A stretch of 64,000 nt of DNA, taken from positions 343,999-407,998 of the forward strand of contig QKWP01000074.1 of NCBI GenBank assembly GCA_003550325.1, read 5' to 3'. Positions within the stretch are counted from its first letter, which is position 1; the number at the start of each line of letters is the position of its first letter. Below the pieces are notes generated by a model. It made no database searches and was not told the DNA's origin. It worked only from the letters and a program-made list of their open reading frames with translations. The DNA is from Gigaspora rosea (Eukaryota; Glomeromycota; Glomeromycetes; Diversisporales; Gigasporaceae). A program made the translations under genes and the position numbers. Positions 1 through 10,639 of the stretch are shown here, in pieces.

Positions 1-184
1 TGTATTATACTCACTTTCACTTTAATTTGTAGTTTCCATCATCGCTTTTTGAAGTTGCAATTTTCATCGTTCTTGGAATCACCTTAAAGTCGCATTTTAG
101 GGTCAATGTGGTAATCTTTAAAACCGAATGTTTTGAACAGCCGCATTTTGATCAGACAAAATTATTCAATTGTAATTAAAAATT

Positions 185-1075
185 TTTTCAAACTTTTAAT
201 GAAGGAGTTTTTTTTATTCTGATTTATATGTCTGTATAATTTAATTAAAAAATTTCATTCAAAGTTTGAAAAAAACTTCACTACAACTTGTTTTGATAGT
301 TATCCAGGTTTTTTATAGCTTTGAGCGAAGATATCTCGACAACTGCCAATCTAAAATGGAAGGATTTTTTTATTTTAATTATACGGTATAAAATCGAATA
401 ATAAAAAGGCATACCTTTTATATTGACAGCTGTTATGATATCTTTGCTCAAAGTTTTTTGGAAAATACTGTTGCAGCTTTTGTTTTGATATTTTTTTCTA
501 AACTTTGAACGAAGAGATCTTGACAACCACATATTTAAAATTGATTAAATTTTTTAATTTAATTATACAGGCATATATAATCATAATAAAAACTTTTTCT
601 CGATTTTAGATAATTAGTTGTTAAGACATCTTCGCTTAAAGTTTGGAAAAAAAACTTTCTGCTGTTTTTATTGATATTCAAGTTTTTTTCCAATCTTTGA
701 ACGAAGATATCTTGACAACCACCCATTTAAAATCAATGAATTTTTTATTCTGATTCTATGTGTCTGCATAACCAAAATAAAAAAATTTCATCGATTTCGA
801 TAGAAAATTGTCAAGATATCTTCGTCTAAAGTTTGAAAAAACTTTGCCGCAGCTTTTGTAGTTATCCAAGTTTTTTCTAAACTTTGGGTGATAATATCTC
901 GACAACCACCTATTGAAGATCGATGAATTCTTTTTATTTTAATTATACAATCAGAATAAAGAATTTTTGTCGATTTTATATAGGTGGTTGTCGAAACATC
1001 TTCCAAATTTGGAAAACACATTGCAGCAGCTTTTGCATTGATAATTATCTAAGCTTTTTCTAAACTTGAGTGAAA
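185..1075. repeat. Tandem array of ~187 bp imperfect palindromes
   Basis: About five diverged units repeat every 183-193 bp; the landmark TTTGARCGAAGATATC occurs near 320, 503, 696 and 882, with a shortened unit near 190. Each unit is itself an imperfect hairpin: one arm reads CTTTGAACGAAGATATCTTG and the other its complement (CAAGATATCTTCG...AAAGTTT), around an AT-rich loop. Short open frames here are by-products of the repeat. Function unknown; tandem amplification of a foldback MITE is the simplest reading. Confidence 0.75.
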
Positions 1076-1230
1076 AAATCTTGTTTGTTTCAACAAAAAT
1101 TTTTTAAACTATGCAATACTATTTAATAGAATTTTGATTAATTCTGCCTGCGAAAGCCATAGAGCTTAATCACAACATGAGCTCCTTGCATTGCTATCGC
1201 AGCCACGGAGCTAATTACAGTATAAAGTCC

Positions 1231-1502
1231 AGCACAGGTTTTTTCGATTTTTAACAGCTGTCCTGCCTTATTTAGAGCGCCGGGAGTGTGTTGAGTGTAA
1301 CCTGGGTTTGCATAAGAAGTGCATCTTCCTACGCTGCGAATACAAGGTAAAATTTCAAATTATATTATATAATTGAAAATTTTACTTTGTATTCGCAGCG
1401 CAGGAAGATGCTTTCCTTATGCAAACCCAGGTTACATTCAGCACACTCCCGGCGCTCTAAACAAGGCAGGACAGCTGTTAAAAATCGAAAAAAATCTGTG
1501 CT
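1231..1502. mobile_element. Foldback element, 272 bp, near-complete inverted repeat, 9 bp TSD (MULE-like)
   Basis: Two arms of about 130 bp (1231-1362 and 1370-1502) are inverted copies ending AGCACAG/CTGTGCT, with only a few bases between them. It is flanked by ATAAAGTCC (1222-1230) and ATAAGGTCC (1503-1511), a 9 bp duplication with one mismatch. Long terminal inverted repeats plus a 9 bp TSD are typical of Mutator-like (MULE) nonautonomous elements; that assignment is inference. Confidence 0.7.
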
Positions 1503-1912
1503 ATAAGGTCCTTGTACTGCTATCGTAGTTGCGAAGCTTATCGCCAAACATGAGGTTCTTACACTGCCTGCGACAGCCATCACAACATGAGTCCTTGCAT
1601 TGCTATCGCATACATGGAGCCTAATCACAACGTGAGATACTTGCACTGCTATCATAGCTACGGTGCTTAATCACTAAACATGAGCTCTTGCACTGCCTGC
1701 GGCTACCATAGAGCCTAATCACAACATGGGTTCTTGCATTGCTATAGCAGCCACGGAGCCTAATCTCCTTGTACTATTTTTGTAATTGCGGAAATTAATC
1801 ACCAAACATGAGGCTCTTAACTGCTCGTGGCAGCCATAGAGCATAATCACAACATGAGGTCCACAGAGCCTAATCACAAGTGAGATCCTTGTACTGCCTT
1901 TATTGTTGTGGA

Positions 1913-2028
1913 CCCTATAAAAAAAAGTCAAAATTCTATTCAGATTTTGTTCAGATTATTATTTTAAAAAATGAGTAATAAAAATTCGAACAAAATCTGA
2001 AAAAATTTTGACTTTTTTTTTTATAGGG
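1913..2028. mobile_element. Short foldback element in the minisatellite
   Basis: CCCTATAAAAAAAAGTCAAA at the left mirrors the right end (...TTTGAC, poly-T, ATAGGG), with an inner repeat of CAGATTTTGTTC / GAACAAAATCTG. It lies inside the ~50 bp array. A clean TSD could not be fixed, so the ends are approximate. Confidence 0.55.
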
Positions 2029-2159
2029 GGTTCAATCACCAAATATGAAGCTCTTGCATTGCCTGCGGCAGCTATAGAGCCTAATCACAACATGAAATCC
2101 TTGCAGCCATGAAGCCTAATCATAACATGAGGTCCTTGTACTGCATAATATAATATCAT

Positions 2160-2985
2160 GTATAGTACACTATCTCTAGCTCCCTTTAAGCAACTCAAGC
2201 ACCTAGTTATCGTTCAATATTTTATTAAGAATTCTAAGAATTGTAAAAAGAGCTCTCAAAATGTTTTAATTTATTGAAAAGAGTTGTTAAATTCAAGTGA
2301 TTTTGCAAAAAGTTAGTATTAAAAAGTGAAAAGTAATATTTAAAAAAAAATTAATAAAACGTAATTATTACAAAAATTACATTTGCGCATTCAACTAATG
2401 GTGAATTGGGTGAGAAATTAGTAAATCCTCATACTATGACACCTCTTGAATGTCTGATATACAAGGAGATCAAAAATCACATCAAATGGAGAATCAAATG
2501 ATTGAAACCCACTAATTCATACAAAATTCTAATACTACATATTGACACTGTAAATTTAATCGTTTATTTCTTTAAGTGATAAAAATTTAAGTATAAATTA
2601 ATTGAATTTAATAAATGGAAATATATATTATTATATTTAAAAATATTTTTTATTCAATAAATTCCATTCTTGTACATCATATATTATCTGAATACATATA
2701 GTATTTAAAACATAAAATTTAGAGGAATAAATTGAGATTGAATCTTATGATATTTTTTGTAATATGTAAAATACATTTATCTAAACATATAAATTTGCAT
2801 AGATGATAAATGTATTATTTTGAACGTAAAAACAAATTGGACTATTTAGTATAATCAATCATTTTTCAATATATTTTTTGATTATTACGTGTTAAAGAAC
2901 TTGCTTAATTTATTAAAACTTAATTTCAATATTCAAAAAAAGCTTAATTTAATAAATGTATAGTAATAATCCTAAATAATAAACC
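2160..2985. other. AT-rich intergenic region
   Basis: Very AT-rich sequence between the minisatellite and the 3' end of the minus-strand kinase gene. No convincing open frame, RNA gene or bounded repeat was seen. The part next to 2994 is presumably the kinase 3' UTR. Confidence 0.5.
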
Positions 2986-2993
2986 TTAATTTC

Positions 2994-5110
2994 TTAATAA
3001 ATACATAGTGTTAATTGATCATCCGAAACTTCTATATTAACAGCAGTTTTACTAGTTTTCAGTTTTGATAGGCTTTTGTTAATATCAATAATATTATAAG
3101 GTTTACTTGTATATACGTCTTTTAAATTTTTCTTAATTATTGGCAATTTTTCATTAATCTCATCGCTTTCTAAAAATTGTCTTTTAATTTTATTTTTGAC
3201 TTCACTTTCAATAATATTTAATGATTTATCCCTTTCAATATTATTTAACCTTTTATTCCTTCTAAAAATATTTAACCATTTATTCAGTTTAATAATTATT
3301 TCTCTAAACATTGGACGCTTTTTAATTTTATTTTCAGCTTCACTTTCAATAATATTTAACCATTCATTAAGTTTAATAATTATTTCACTAGATGTTGGAC
3401 GTTTTCCTGGATTCGAATCCATGCATTGGTTTGCTAATTCAATATAACAATCAGGAATTCCTGGTCCAAATTTGGGCCGTAATCCTTTACAAATTTTTAT
3501 TACTAGGTCGATATCAAATTTATAATCATTAAAAGGTCTTTGACCAGTTGCTATTTCTACCATGATTATTCCGAATGAATAAATATCTGAAGCTTGAGTA
3601 TATGGTTGTTTTTGAAAGAGCTCTGGTGCAATATAAGGTAAAACTCCATGAACACGATCTTCTCGTTCCTTTTCATCAAGCGGTTTTGATAAACCTAGAT
3701 CGGTAATATATGCTTTATAATCTTCTTTCAACAGAATATTTCCAGGATGAATATCTCTATGTAAATAGTTTTCAGAATGAATACGATCAAGATTGGATAT
3801 AATATCACGGAGTATCATTAATTTGAGTTTCCATTTAAATTTAAGGATATCTGTAAGGTTTTTGCTCAATGAACCGTATTTTGCATAACTAAGCACTAAA
3901 ATGTAATCTTTTGTTTTTTCATCTCTTGATATTCCTAAATATTGATTTAAATTATGACAAGCCTTCAACTAAAAAACAAAAATACATTAATATATTTAAT
4001 CAAATATAATTTTTTTAAAAACAAAAATAATATTCAAAAATATTAATATAATACCTCTTTTATAAATGGTTCTCTATTTTTATTGGAACCTTTTACAAGC
4101 TTTATTGCCACTTCTTCATATGATCCATAGTTATTTAAATACTTTGTTTTGAAAACTGTAGAAAAGGCTCCTTTGCCAATCTCTTCAATATTTTCAAAAT
4201 TTTCAAATGGCATCCAATGAAAATATTCTTTTTTTTTGTCAACAGTATTCTGTTCAGTAATAGCTGATTTTAAATACCATTCAAAAGCAATATCTATATT
4301 CTTTTCAACAACAATTCCATTTTGATAAAATTCGCCAACAAGGTACATTCCATCAGCGTATCCCATCTCTGCTGAATTTTTATAATACTCGAACGTTTTA
4401 CATTCATTTTTTATAACTCCCCATCCATAACGATAACAAGTTCCTACATTACATATCCCCAAAGCATGCCCCATATCAGCAGATTTTTTATAATATTCGA
4501 ATGCTTTGCATTTATCTTCTCCAACTCCAATTCCATTTTCATAGCAATAACCAACATCATTTGTTCCAATAACATCACCCATGTCAGCAGATTTTTGACA
4601 ATATTCAAACGCCTTATATACATTCTTTTTGACTCCGATCCCATATCGATAACAATATCCAATTTCTCTTATTCCTTTAATATCGCCCATCTCCGCAGAT
4701 TTTAGATAATATTTGAATGCTTTCTTCGCATCCTCCTCTACTAAATCATAACATATACCTAGTGCATATATATCTCCCATTTTTGCTGCTTTTTGATAAT
4801 ACATGTGTGCTTTACGCTTATTCACTTCAGTTCCGATGCCATGAATATAACAGTATCCAACATTACACGTTCCAGCGGTATCTTCCATCTCTGCGGATTT
4901 TTGGTAATAAGCAAATGCCTTACGTAAATCCCTTTTAACTCCGATCCCAAGATAATAACAATTTCCAACATTACACGTTCCAGCAGCGTTCCCCATCTCG
5001 TCATCTTTAAGATATAATTCAAACGTCTTACGTTCATCCTTCTCTATGCCAATACCATTTTGATAATTATCAGCAAGCTTATTAATTCCTGACGATGTCG
5101 ATTGATTCAT
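2994..5110 (-). CDS. Sel1-repeat / tyrosine-kinase-like protein kinase, two exons
   Basis: Exon 1 is 5110-4055, exon 2 is 3968-2994, joined by an 86 bp GT-AG intron in phase 0; product 676 aa. Residues ~8-283 hold eight Sel1-like repeats of ~36 aa (motifs such as CYYLGIGV, KAFAYYQKSAEMGD); the fourth is shortened and lacks the GIG loop. The kinase domain starts near residue 302: glycine loop GKGAFSTVF (312-320), VAIK lysine ~K337, HRDIHPGN with catalytic D424, DLG in place of DFG (D442), APE (467-469) and the subdomain XI arginine R542. All key catalytic residues are present, so activity is plausible. No signal peptide or membrane segment: probably a soluble signalling kinase, with Sel1 repeats as a protein-binding scaffold (family knowledge). 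The ATG at 5110 precedes the first repeat. Substrate unknown. Confidence 0.88.
3267..3404 (-). repeat. In-frame duplication in the kinase C-terminal tail
   Basis: The last kinase segment KRPTSSEIIIKLNEWLNI is followed by a second copy, KRPMFREIIIKLNKWLNI, and a further partial copy of the NIIESE...KNKIK stretch. The DNA shows the same duplication, including the motif ATTTAACCATTYATT. The open frame is kept, so the tail has grown by internal duplication. Confidence 0.75.
3969..4054 (-). other. Intron of the Sel1-kinase gene (86 bp)
   Basis: On the minus strand the donor is GAG|GTATTA and the acceptor TTTTTTAG|TTGAAG. Splicing joins ...PFIKE to LKACHN in frame between the VAIK strand and the next kinase segment. 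The kinase pseudogene at 30.8-32.4 kb has an intron at the equivalent place and phase. Confidence 0.9.
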
Positions 5111-5346
5111 GTTGAAGGTATGAAAAATTATCCGTTTGTCAATTTGATATTTTTCTTTTAAAAGGATTTAAAGTTCAAACTATAAATTTTTTTTAAGTAA
5201 TAGAGTAATACAATTTATAACAATTCGCATACCGATACGGATTGAATTTTACACAAAATCATATGGGTCATACAGATTACACAAAACTAGAACTTGCATT
5301 AATAATTAGATGTAGTAGATTAGGGTGTCACAACGGAGTTTCACAC

Positions 5347-5806
5347 TAGAGTTAGGCAACAAAACGAAACCTATCCGAAACTAGTTTCGGTTTCGGTATA
5401 ATCTAAAACTAGTTTTTGATTTTTAAAAAAATCCGAAACCTCCGAAATTATAATCCAAAACTCCTCGAAGCTACATTTAAAATTTTGAAAATTTATAATA
5501 TATAATTTATATATAATTTATAATTTATTGATTAATTATTTAATAAATAATATAACAGAAATATACAAACTCAAATATAAACTATGTGTAAATATGTATA
5601 TTTTCGCTTGGTGGCACTCAAATATTTGCGTACTAGCATGTCAGCACGTTCTACAATACCATATTTTATAAAAATTTAATCTTAAATAGGTTCGGAGTTT
5701 CGGGGTTTCGGATGAGGTTTCGGAATTTCGGATGAGGTTTCGGAAGCTATAATCCGAAACCCGAAACTTCCAGATTTAGCAAAAAAGGTTTCGGTACTCA
5801 ACTCTA
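5347..5806. mobile_element. hAT-type MITE, 460 bp, exact 8 bp TSD TTTCACAC
   Basis: Left end TAGAGTTAGGCAAC and right end (complement) TAGAGTTGAGTACC are terminal inverted repeats. Both sides carry TTTCACAC (5339-5346 and 5807-5814). The interior is rich in CCGAAAC/GTTTCGG words on both strands. An 8 bp TSD and TAGAGTTG-like ends indicate a nonautonomous hAT element; no coding capacity. Confidence 0.85.
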
Positions 5807-5814
5807 TTTCACAC

Positions 5815-7375
5815 AGACTCCCTATAAGAAAAGTGGTATCAGTCACACGATTTGTCATGCAGATCACGAGGGTATATTTTTTACTATGAATATGATGGGC
5901 TCAATTTTCATAGTAAATTGCAACGGTCACCTACTTTCAATCATTTATTTCAAGGGTTTCTAAAAAGGAAACTGCACTTATGAAACATAGTGCGGCAGTT
6001 CTGAAAGTTGAATTCTATGTTGTGTATGTGTTTAAAGTGCGACTAGAAGTAAAACTGAAAATAATCTGGTCTCCAAAGGTTGCCCATCGTTTCATATCAC
6101 ATAATACTAGCAGTATAATAAAGGCTTGTATTTCACTAATTTTAAAATCTTTTTTGGCATTCCAAATAATAACTTATTTTATACAAAGCCTTTGTATTTT
6201 CGTGTTAGCTTTTAAGGTGGTTGCCAGGTGATTTACTTTCTTTTTTTTTTGGTTAAAAATACTCTCACAAGTTTTTCAAAAAAAGAGAAATGAAATGAAT
6301 TGAAAGCAGTCGTGAAATTTTATTAAGTCATTGAACTGGGTATTATACAATGTTGGTCAAGTTCAAACTTCTAGATATGTACCCTCTTGGGACCAACTAT
6401 AAGCGTGAATTTAATAAAAGCAGTTTTAGTGATATTGCCAAAATACAGTTCGTAGAGCTTATAAACCTTCTTTGATATCTAGTAATTATTTTGTTCTGGC
6501 TAAAAAAATAGTGTGTATAGTAGTTTTTTTGAGTCTATTTTAAAACTATAAATTTATTTTTTATTCCTTTCAGTTATATCTCAAGTTTCTTGCAATTTTT
6601 GAGTACAAAAATAAAAGTATGCAGATCTACCACCAATGGCTATGTTATTAGTGGGATTGAGTTAAGGTACAATTATAGAGGGTGTGGATTTATAGAGCAT
6701 ATATGTGTTAATTTGTTAACTTGGATAACTTTATATTACTTTAAAATTGTAATTTATTATAAAATATTTTGTTATTTTTATTAAATAAAATCAATAAAAA
6801 TTAAAATTTGCTTGCTTTCAAATAAAAAGAAAAAATTATTTCAATTAAAATTTTAAAGGCTTATACTTTTAATTTTTTATTCAGAATATTCTTTAATTCT
6901 TGTTTAACAAAATCTTGCTTGTAAAAACATATTGACTATGTCAATCGTATTGACCATATCGATCATATCAGCTTTAATTACTCCAATTCCCGAATCAAAT
7001 TTAGAGATGGACAAGTTTAGTAAAGTATTATTTCTGTATTTATAATTCTTTATCATAGAGAATAATGAGTAATATTATATTAGTAAATTAATAAATACTT
7101 AGCTTTGCAAAATAAAGCTTCTACCAAAAAATGAGATTTTAAATATGAGATGATCGAAAATTAAGTTAGAAAGTGATCGAATAATATATATGAAAAATGT
7201 TCAATGTGTACATAGGACATATTACCTTTAACCTTTGGAGTTGTAAACTTGCAATGCCTTCATATTCAGATCTAAATTAGCGAATTCTATGATTTACATA
7301 GTATAAAAATGTGTTTGCTTGATTTTTTCCACAAGTTATAGCCTATTACCTGTTTAAAATTATAGTTCACATAAA
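5815..7375. other. Intergenic, no supported gene
   Basis: Low-complexity AT-rich DNA. Small open frames (near 5980-6231 and 6590-6784) have no family resemblance and no start or splice context worth trusting. No bounded element recognised. Confidence 0.45.
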
Positions 7376-7549
7376 GCCCTCACTCATGCGCATCAACTGA
7401 TCTACTTTGTGTACTAAGAATTTGCAAACTCAAGAATAATCTAAAAGAAGAAGCCAAAATGGTAGCCATATTTGAAGGTTTAGATATGACAAATCGTGTG
7501 ACTGGTATGGATTGTGATACTGTTTGGTGTTGGAAATGCTCGAAATGGC

Positions 7550-7740
7550 ATGGATCTTGTGGCATGCACAGGAACATTTTACAGAATGGCATTGTAAAAA
7601 GGCACAGACATTATGGCAAAAGGTGGCACATAATATCATGTCAAATGAATAGCACATTCAGATGACACATATGTGTACATTACACACATGCTGGCTTGTA
7701 ATATGTGTTGGCTTTTTCATAGAGAGTGAAAGACCTGTAA
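7550..7740 (+). repeat. Dispersed repeat, copy a (inverted copy at 10795-10965)
   Basis: From GCACAGGAACATTTTACAGA through GGCACATAATATCATGTC to GAGAGTGAAAGA this stretch matches the complement of 10795-10965, with many substitutions and small indels. Ends are not sharply defined and no TSD was found. Flanking small open frames are not supported as genes. Confidence 0.6.
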
Positions 7741-7861
7741 AGGAATTTTTAAAAAAAGAGCAATATCTTATGATTTCACTGATGAAGCTTCCCAGTGTGT
7801 CTTAACAAAAAAATTCCTTACATAATTTTGCTGCATATGCAGTTAGCTTGTTTATCTTATA

Positions 7862-7950
7862 CAAGTCACTCTCGTTATAGTGAAGTCATCGGGCTGAGAG
7901 ATTTTCTTCACTATATCGAGAGATTCACTATATCAAGAGTCTCTTGATAT
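7862..7950. mobile_element. Partial pogo-like element end, stops at an N
   Basis: These 89 bases repeat the first 89 bases of the element at 8174 (CAAGTCACTCTCGTTATAGT...). The left flank is CTTATA, a plausible TA target. The sequence breaks at a single N (7951), after which unrelated LTR-derived sequence begins. Confidence 0.75.
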
Positions 7951-7951
7951 N

Positions 7952-8173
7952 TTTTCTTTTTTCGAATCTCACAGTATTGGGATATCGGATCTCACAGTCA
8001 CCACCAAAATAACAATGGTAATCCGGCTCTTCCGGGTTAATCTAAATCCAACCAAACAAAACAACCAAACTGGATGACCTATTAAAGAAGGCGTGTTAGA
8101 TTCAGCAAGTGGATAAGTCTAGGCTTCAGTCATCGATGCTTTAGAATAACTCTTTACACAAATAACCACAGTA
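7952..8173 (-). mobile_element. Fragment of an LTR retrotransposon (LTR 3' part plus start of internal region)
   Basis: Near-identical reverse complement of 27074-27295: the end of the LTR (CCGGATTACCATTGTTA) and the first internal bases. It adjoins the pogo-like element at the same TA as in the 27 kb copy, so it is not an independent insertion but a duplicated or misjoined segment. Confidence 0.75.
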
Positions 8174-8976
8174 CAAGTCACTCTCGTTATAGTGAAGTCA
8201 TCGGGCTGAGAGATTTTCTTCACTATATCGAGAGATTCACTATATCAAGAGTCTCTTGATATAGTGAATATTATATATTAACTGTATAAATCTTCACTAT
8301 AGCGAGAGAAATTTAAAACTACTTAAAAGTTTATGCAGCCGATCTATCACCTTCTATAAGTGCATTTTCACTCTATAATTATATATCATCTTATGCAATC
8401 TATGTGCCATTGTTTTTAGATTATTCTTTATATGTGCGCATATTTTATAAATGCATCTATTCCTAACATGTACTACCCTCATAAATGTATTGTATATTTC
8501 TCATAAAATATTTGAATATAAACTCAATTTTAATAATTTAGTAAAATCGGCAATTGTTTTTCATATCTAATACTTTTGATTTCAAATTAATTGTTTAATT
8601 TTCTTTTGACTTTCTTATTTAAAAGTTTCGCTATACAAATTTATTAGGATCAGTTTTTAATAACTTCGCAAAATTAGTTTGTACTTGTAATTCTTTATAA
8701 TTCTTATATTATGTAGTATTATTATGCATGAACACGATGATTTATATCTTCATATGATTGGTCAATATATGTCACATGATATCAACTTCACTATATCAAG
8801 TGACATTTTGTTAAATCCAGTTGAAAAAAATCTTCACTATACCTTATATCAAGAGTTTGCTATGTAACTTCATTATATCGAGTGAATTTTAATATGCTTG
8901 GTTTTGTTCTAAAAAAATTCTTCACTATAGGCCAATCTTCACTATATTGAGAGTTCACTATAATGAGAGTGACTTA
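8174..8976 (-). mobile_element. Pogo/Tc1-mariner-like nonautonomous element, ~803 bp, copy 1
   Basis: Terminal inverted repeats CAAGTCACTCTCGTTATAGTG at the left and the complement at the right (TATAATGAGAGTGACTT), TA on both sides (8172-8173, 8977-8978). It is almost identical to the complement of 26272-27073. No transposase frame. CACTCTCGTTATA-type ends with TA targets are typical of pogo-like elements. Confidence 0.8.
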
Positions 8977-9063
8977 TATTGATTACTTACATATATTTAT
9001 GTTTTAATAGTTAGTTCACATTGTTATTGCAGTAGCACATGAATTTATGTTCATTACTCATGT

Positions 9064-9452
9064 CTAAAGATGGGGGTCGTCTAAAGCCAGGTGCGTTCAC
9101 ATGATATAAAGCCAATCAAATCGTAAAATTTAATCTTTACGGATCAGCCGACGAGACAAAAACAAAGAAAAAAAGTGAAAAACGCTGAAAATACAAAAAA
9201 CGAGTGTCTAAACCTGTATAGGAGCATTAATAAAAAATGTCAGGAAGACAATTTTACTTATAAGTCAAGCCCTAACCCTAACCCCTAACTAACTCTTACC
9301 CTGATTTTAATTAAATAATCAAAAACATATAAATGCACCTGGCTTTAGCCATTCCCTAAAGATGGGTTTCATGTGTGTGCATGATTCTATAATCATGCAC
9401 ATTAATGCAGATTCATGTACATGTTTCAGAATCATGTGCATTTTATCTCATA
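9064..9452. mobile_element. Older MITE (GATGGGTTTCATG family) interrupted by a younger one
   Basis: The sequence resuming at 9356 (CTAAAGATGGGTTTCATG...) to about 9452 matches the element at 34052-34151, which is uninterrupted. Interior consists of CATGATTC/GAATCATG inverted words. The younger insertion 9072-9355 sits at its left end. Confidence 0.65.
9072..9355. mobile_element. hAT-type MITE, 284 bp, exact 8 bp TSD CTAAAGAT
   Basis: Left terminus GGGGGTCGTCTAAAGCCAGG and right terminus (complement) GGAATGGCTAAAGCCAGG are inverted repeats. CTAAAGAT flanks both ends (9064-9071, 9356-9363), and the unoccupied site is represented by the related copy near 34048. The interior holds telomere-like CCCTAACCCTAAC. 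Confidence 0.85.
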
Positions 9453-9459
9453 AAAATGC

Positions 9460-10635
9460 TATATAAAAAAATTAAAGTATATATAATTTAGACAAGGATG
9501 TATATTGTCAGTAGAATTAAGGAATATTGATGCAAATGTCTCAAAAAATTCTGAAAATATGATGAATAAACATAAAAAAAGAGCAAGCATGTATCTGATA
9601 TTTTCTAAAGAGAAAATTTAAATTTCAAAAATTATGCATTTTATATAATGTGCACATTAAGGCGCATTTATGGCATGTTATTATAAAATATGCATTTTCC
9701 CATAACTACCTATGCCAAATTCCATGCTGATTCGACTAGTAAACTACTGCAAACCCGAGTCCAATTGGCATGGGCATACAGTCCACATGGTTCTCAGAAT
9801 CTGTACCAATTTGGACTATACCATACAAATCCGGATCTTGACCTGTATTACAAATGCCCATGCCTATCTGACACAACACATGCCAATCCAGTCCAATGTT
9901 CTTATAGGGTTCACATCACTTTATTTCAAAGTTTAAATAATATTACAAGTACAATTCTTCAATCGAAGTTAATTAATTGGAATTGTTTTTTTTGTGTATT
10001 ACCTTTAAATTATAAAAACTGAATTAAGTGCAGCAGTTTCTTGATATATTAGTTAGCCTCATTTTTAAGTAACATTAATAAATGTATCTTTAAAATGACT
10101 TCTAAAAAAAATTATAAAGTCAGTTAGAAAAGCATATTTAAGTAGACAAATTTGTGATCCAATAAAAGAAAATGTAAAAAATATTCATTATATATCTCAA
10201 TATGTGTGCTATGACAGTCATAATTAACATTCTTATTGGCTGTAAGTAGATTGGTCCTTGAACCAGACTGAACTAGAACCAGTTCGTGAACCAGTTAAGG
10301 AATTTTGGTCTGGTTTATTGTCTGCTGCTTGGACCCAGTCCTTTGAACCAAGACTAGACCTGGGCGGACTGTAACATCCTTAACCGTAAATGACTAGGGT
10401 TTTGCAGCAGTTTATTATTCTAATCAGCATGGGATTTGGTACACGTAATGAGCATGAATTAACATACCACCACAATAACAATGTGAATTAACTATTAAAA
10501 CATAAATTTACATAAGTAATCTATATCAGATGAACAAGCTAACTGTAAAATTTTGTAAGAAATCTTTTTGTTAAAAAAACTGGGAAGCTACATTAGTAAA
10601 ATTATAAGATATTGCACTTTTTTTAAAAAAAATCA
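9460..10635. other. Intergenic with unresolved repeat fragments
   Basis: AT-rich DNA with two patches resembling MITE ends: 9750-9900 (CCAATTGGCATGGGC and related words in both orientations) and 10250-10380 (GGTCCTTGAACCAG / GAACCAAGACTAGACC). Neither could be bounded by a TSD. The 110 aa open frame at 9690-10022 runs through the first patch and is not supported. Confidence 0.4.
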
Positions 10636-10639
10636 TTTA

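Larger units (their letters stand above)
1150..2145. repeat. ~50 bp minisatellite, degenerate, interrupted by two foldback elements
   Basis: A monomer of roughly 50 bp is repeated imperfectly, built on CCTAATCACAACATGAG followed by TCCTTGCATTGCTATCGCAG. Neighbouring monomers alternate between variants (CATTGCTATCGCAG and CACTGCCTGCGGCAG), suggesting a higher-order unit. The array is split by inverted-repeat elements at 1231-1502 and 1913-2028. No coding potential is supported. Confidence 0.7.

Noticed and set aside
281-1021. Short open frames in the first kilobase
   Set aside because: They run through the tandem hairpin array and have no protein-like composition.
5880-6240. Inverted words GGTCACCTACTTTC and GGTTGCCAGGTGATT as element ends
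   Set aside because: Matches are too short and no target duplication is visible.
9690-10022. 110 aa open frame
   Set aside because: It overlaps inverted-word repeat fragments and shows no family resemblance; a second frame is open over the same stretch.
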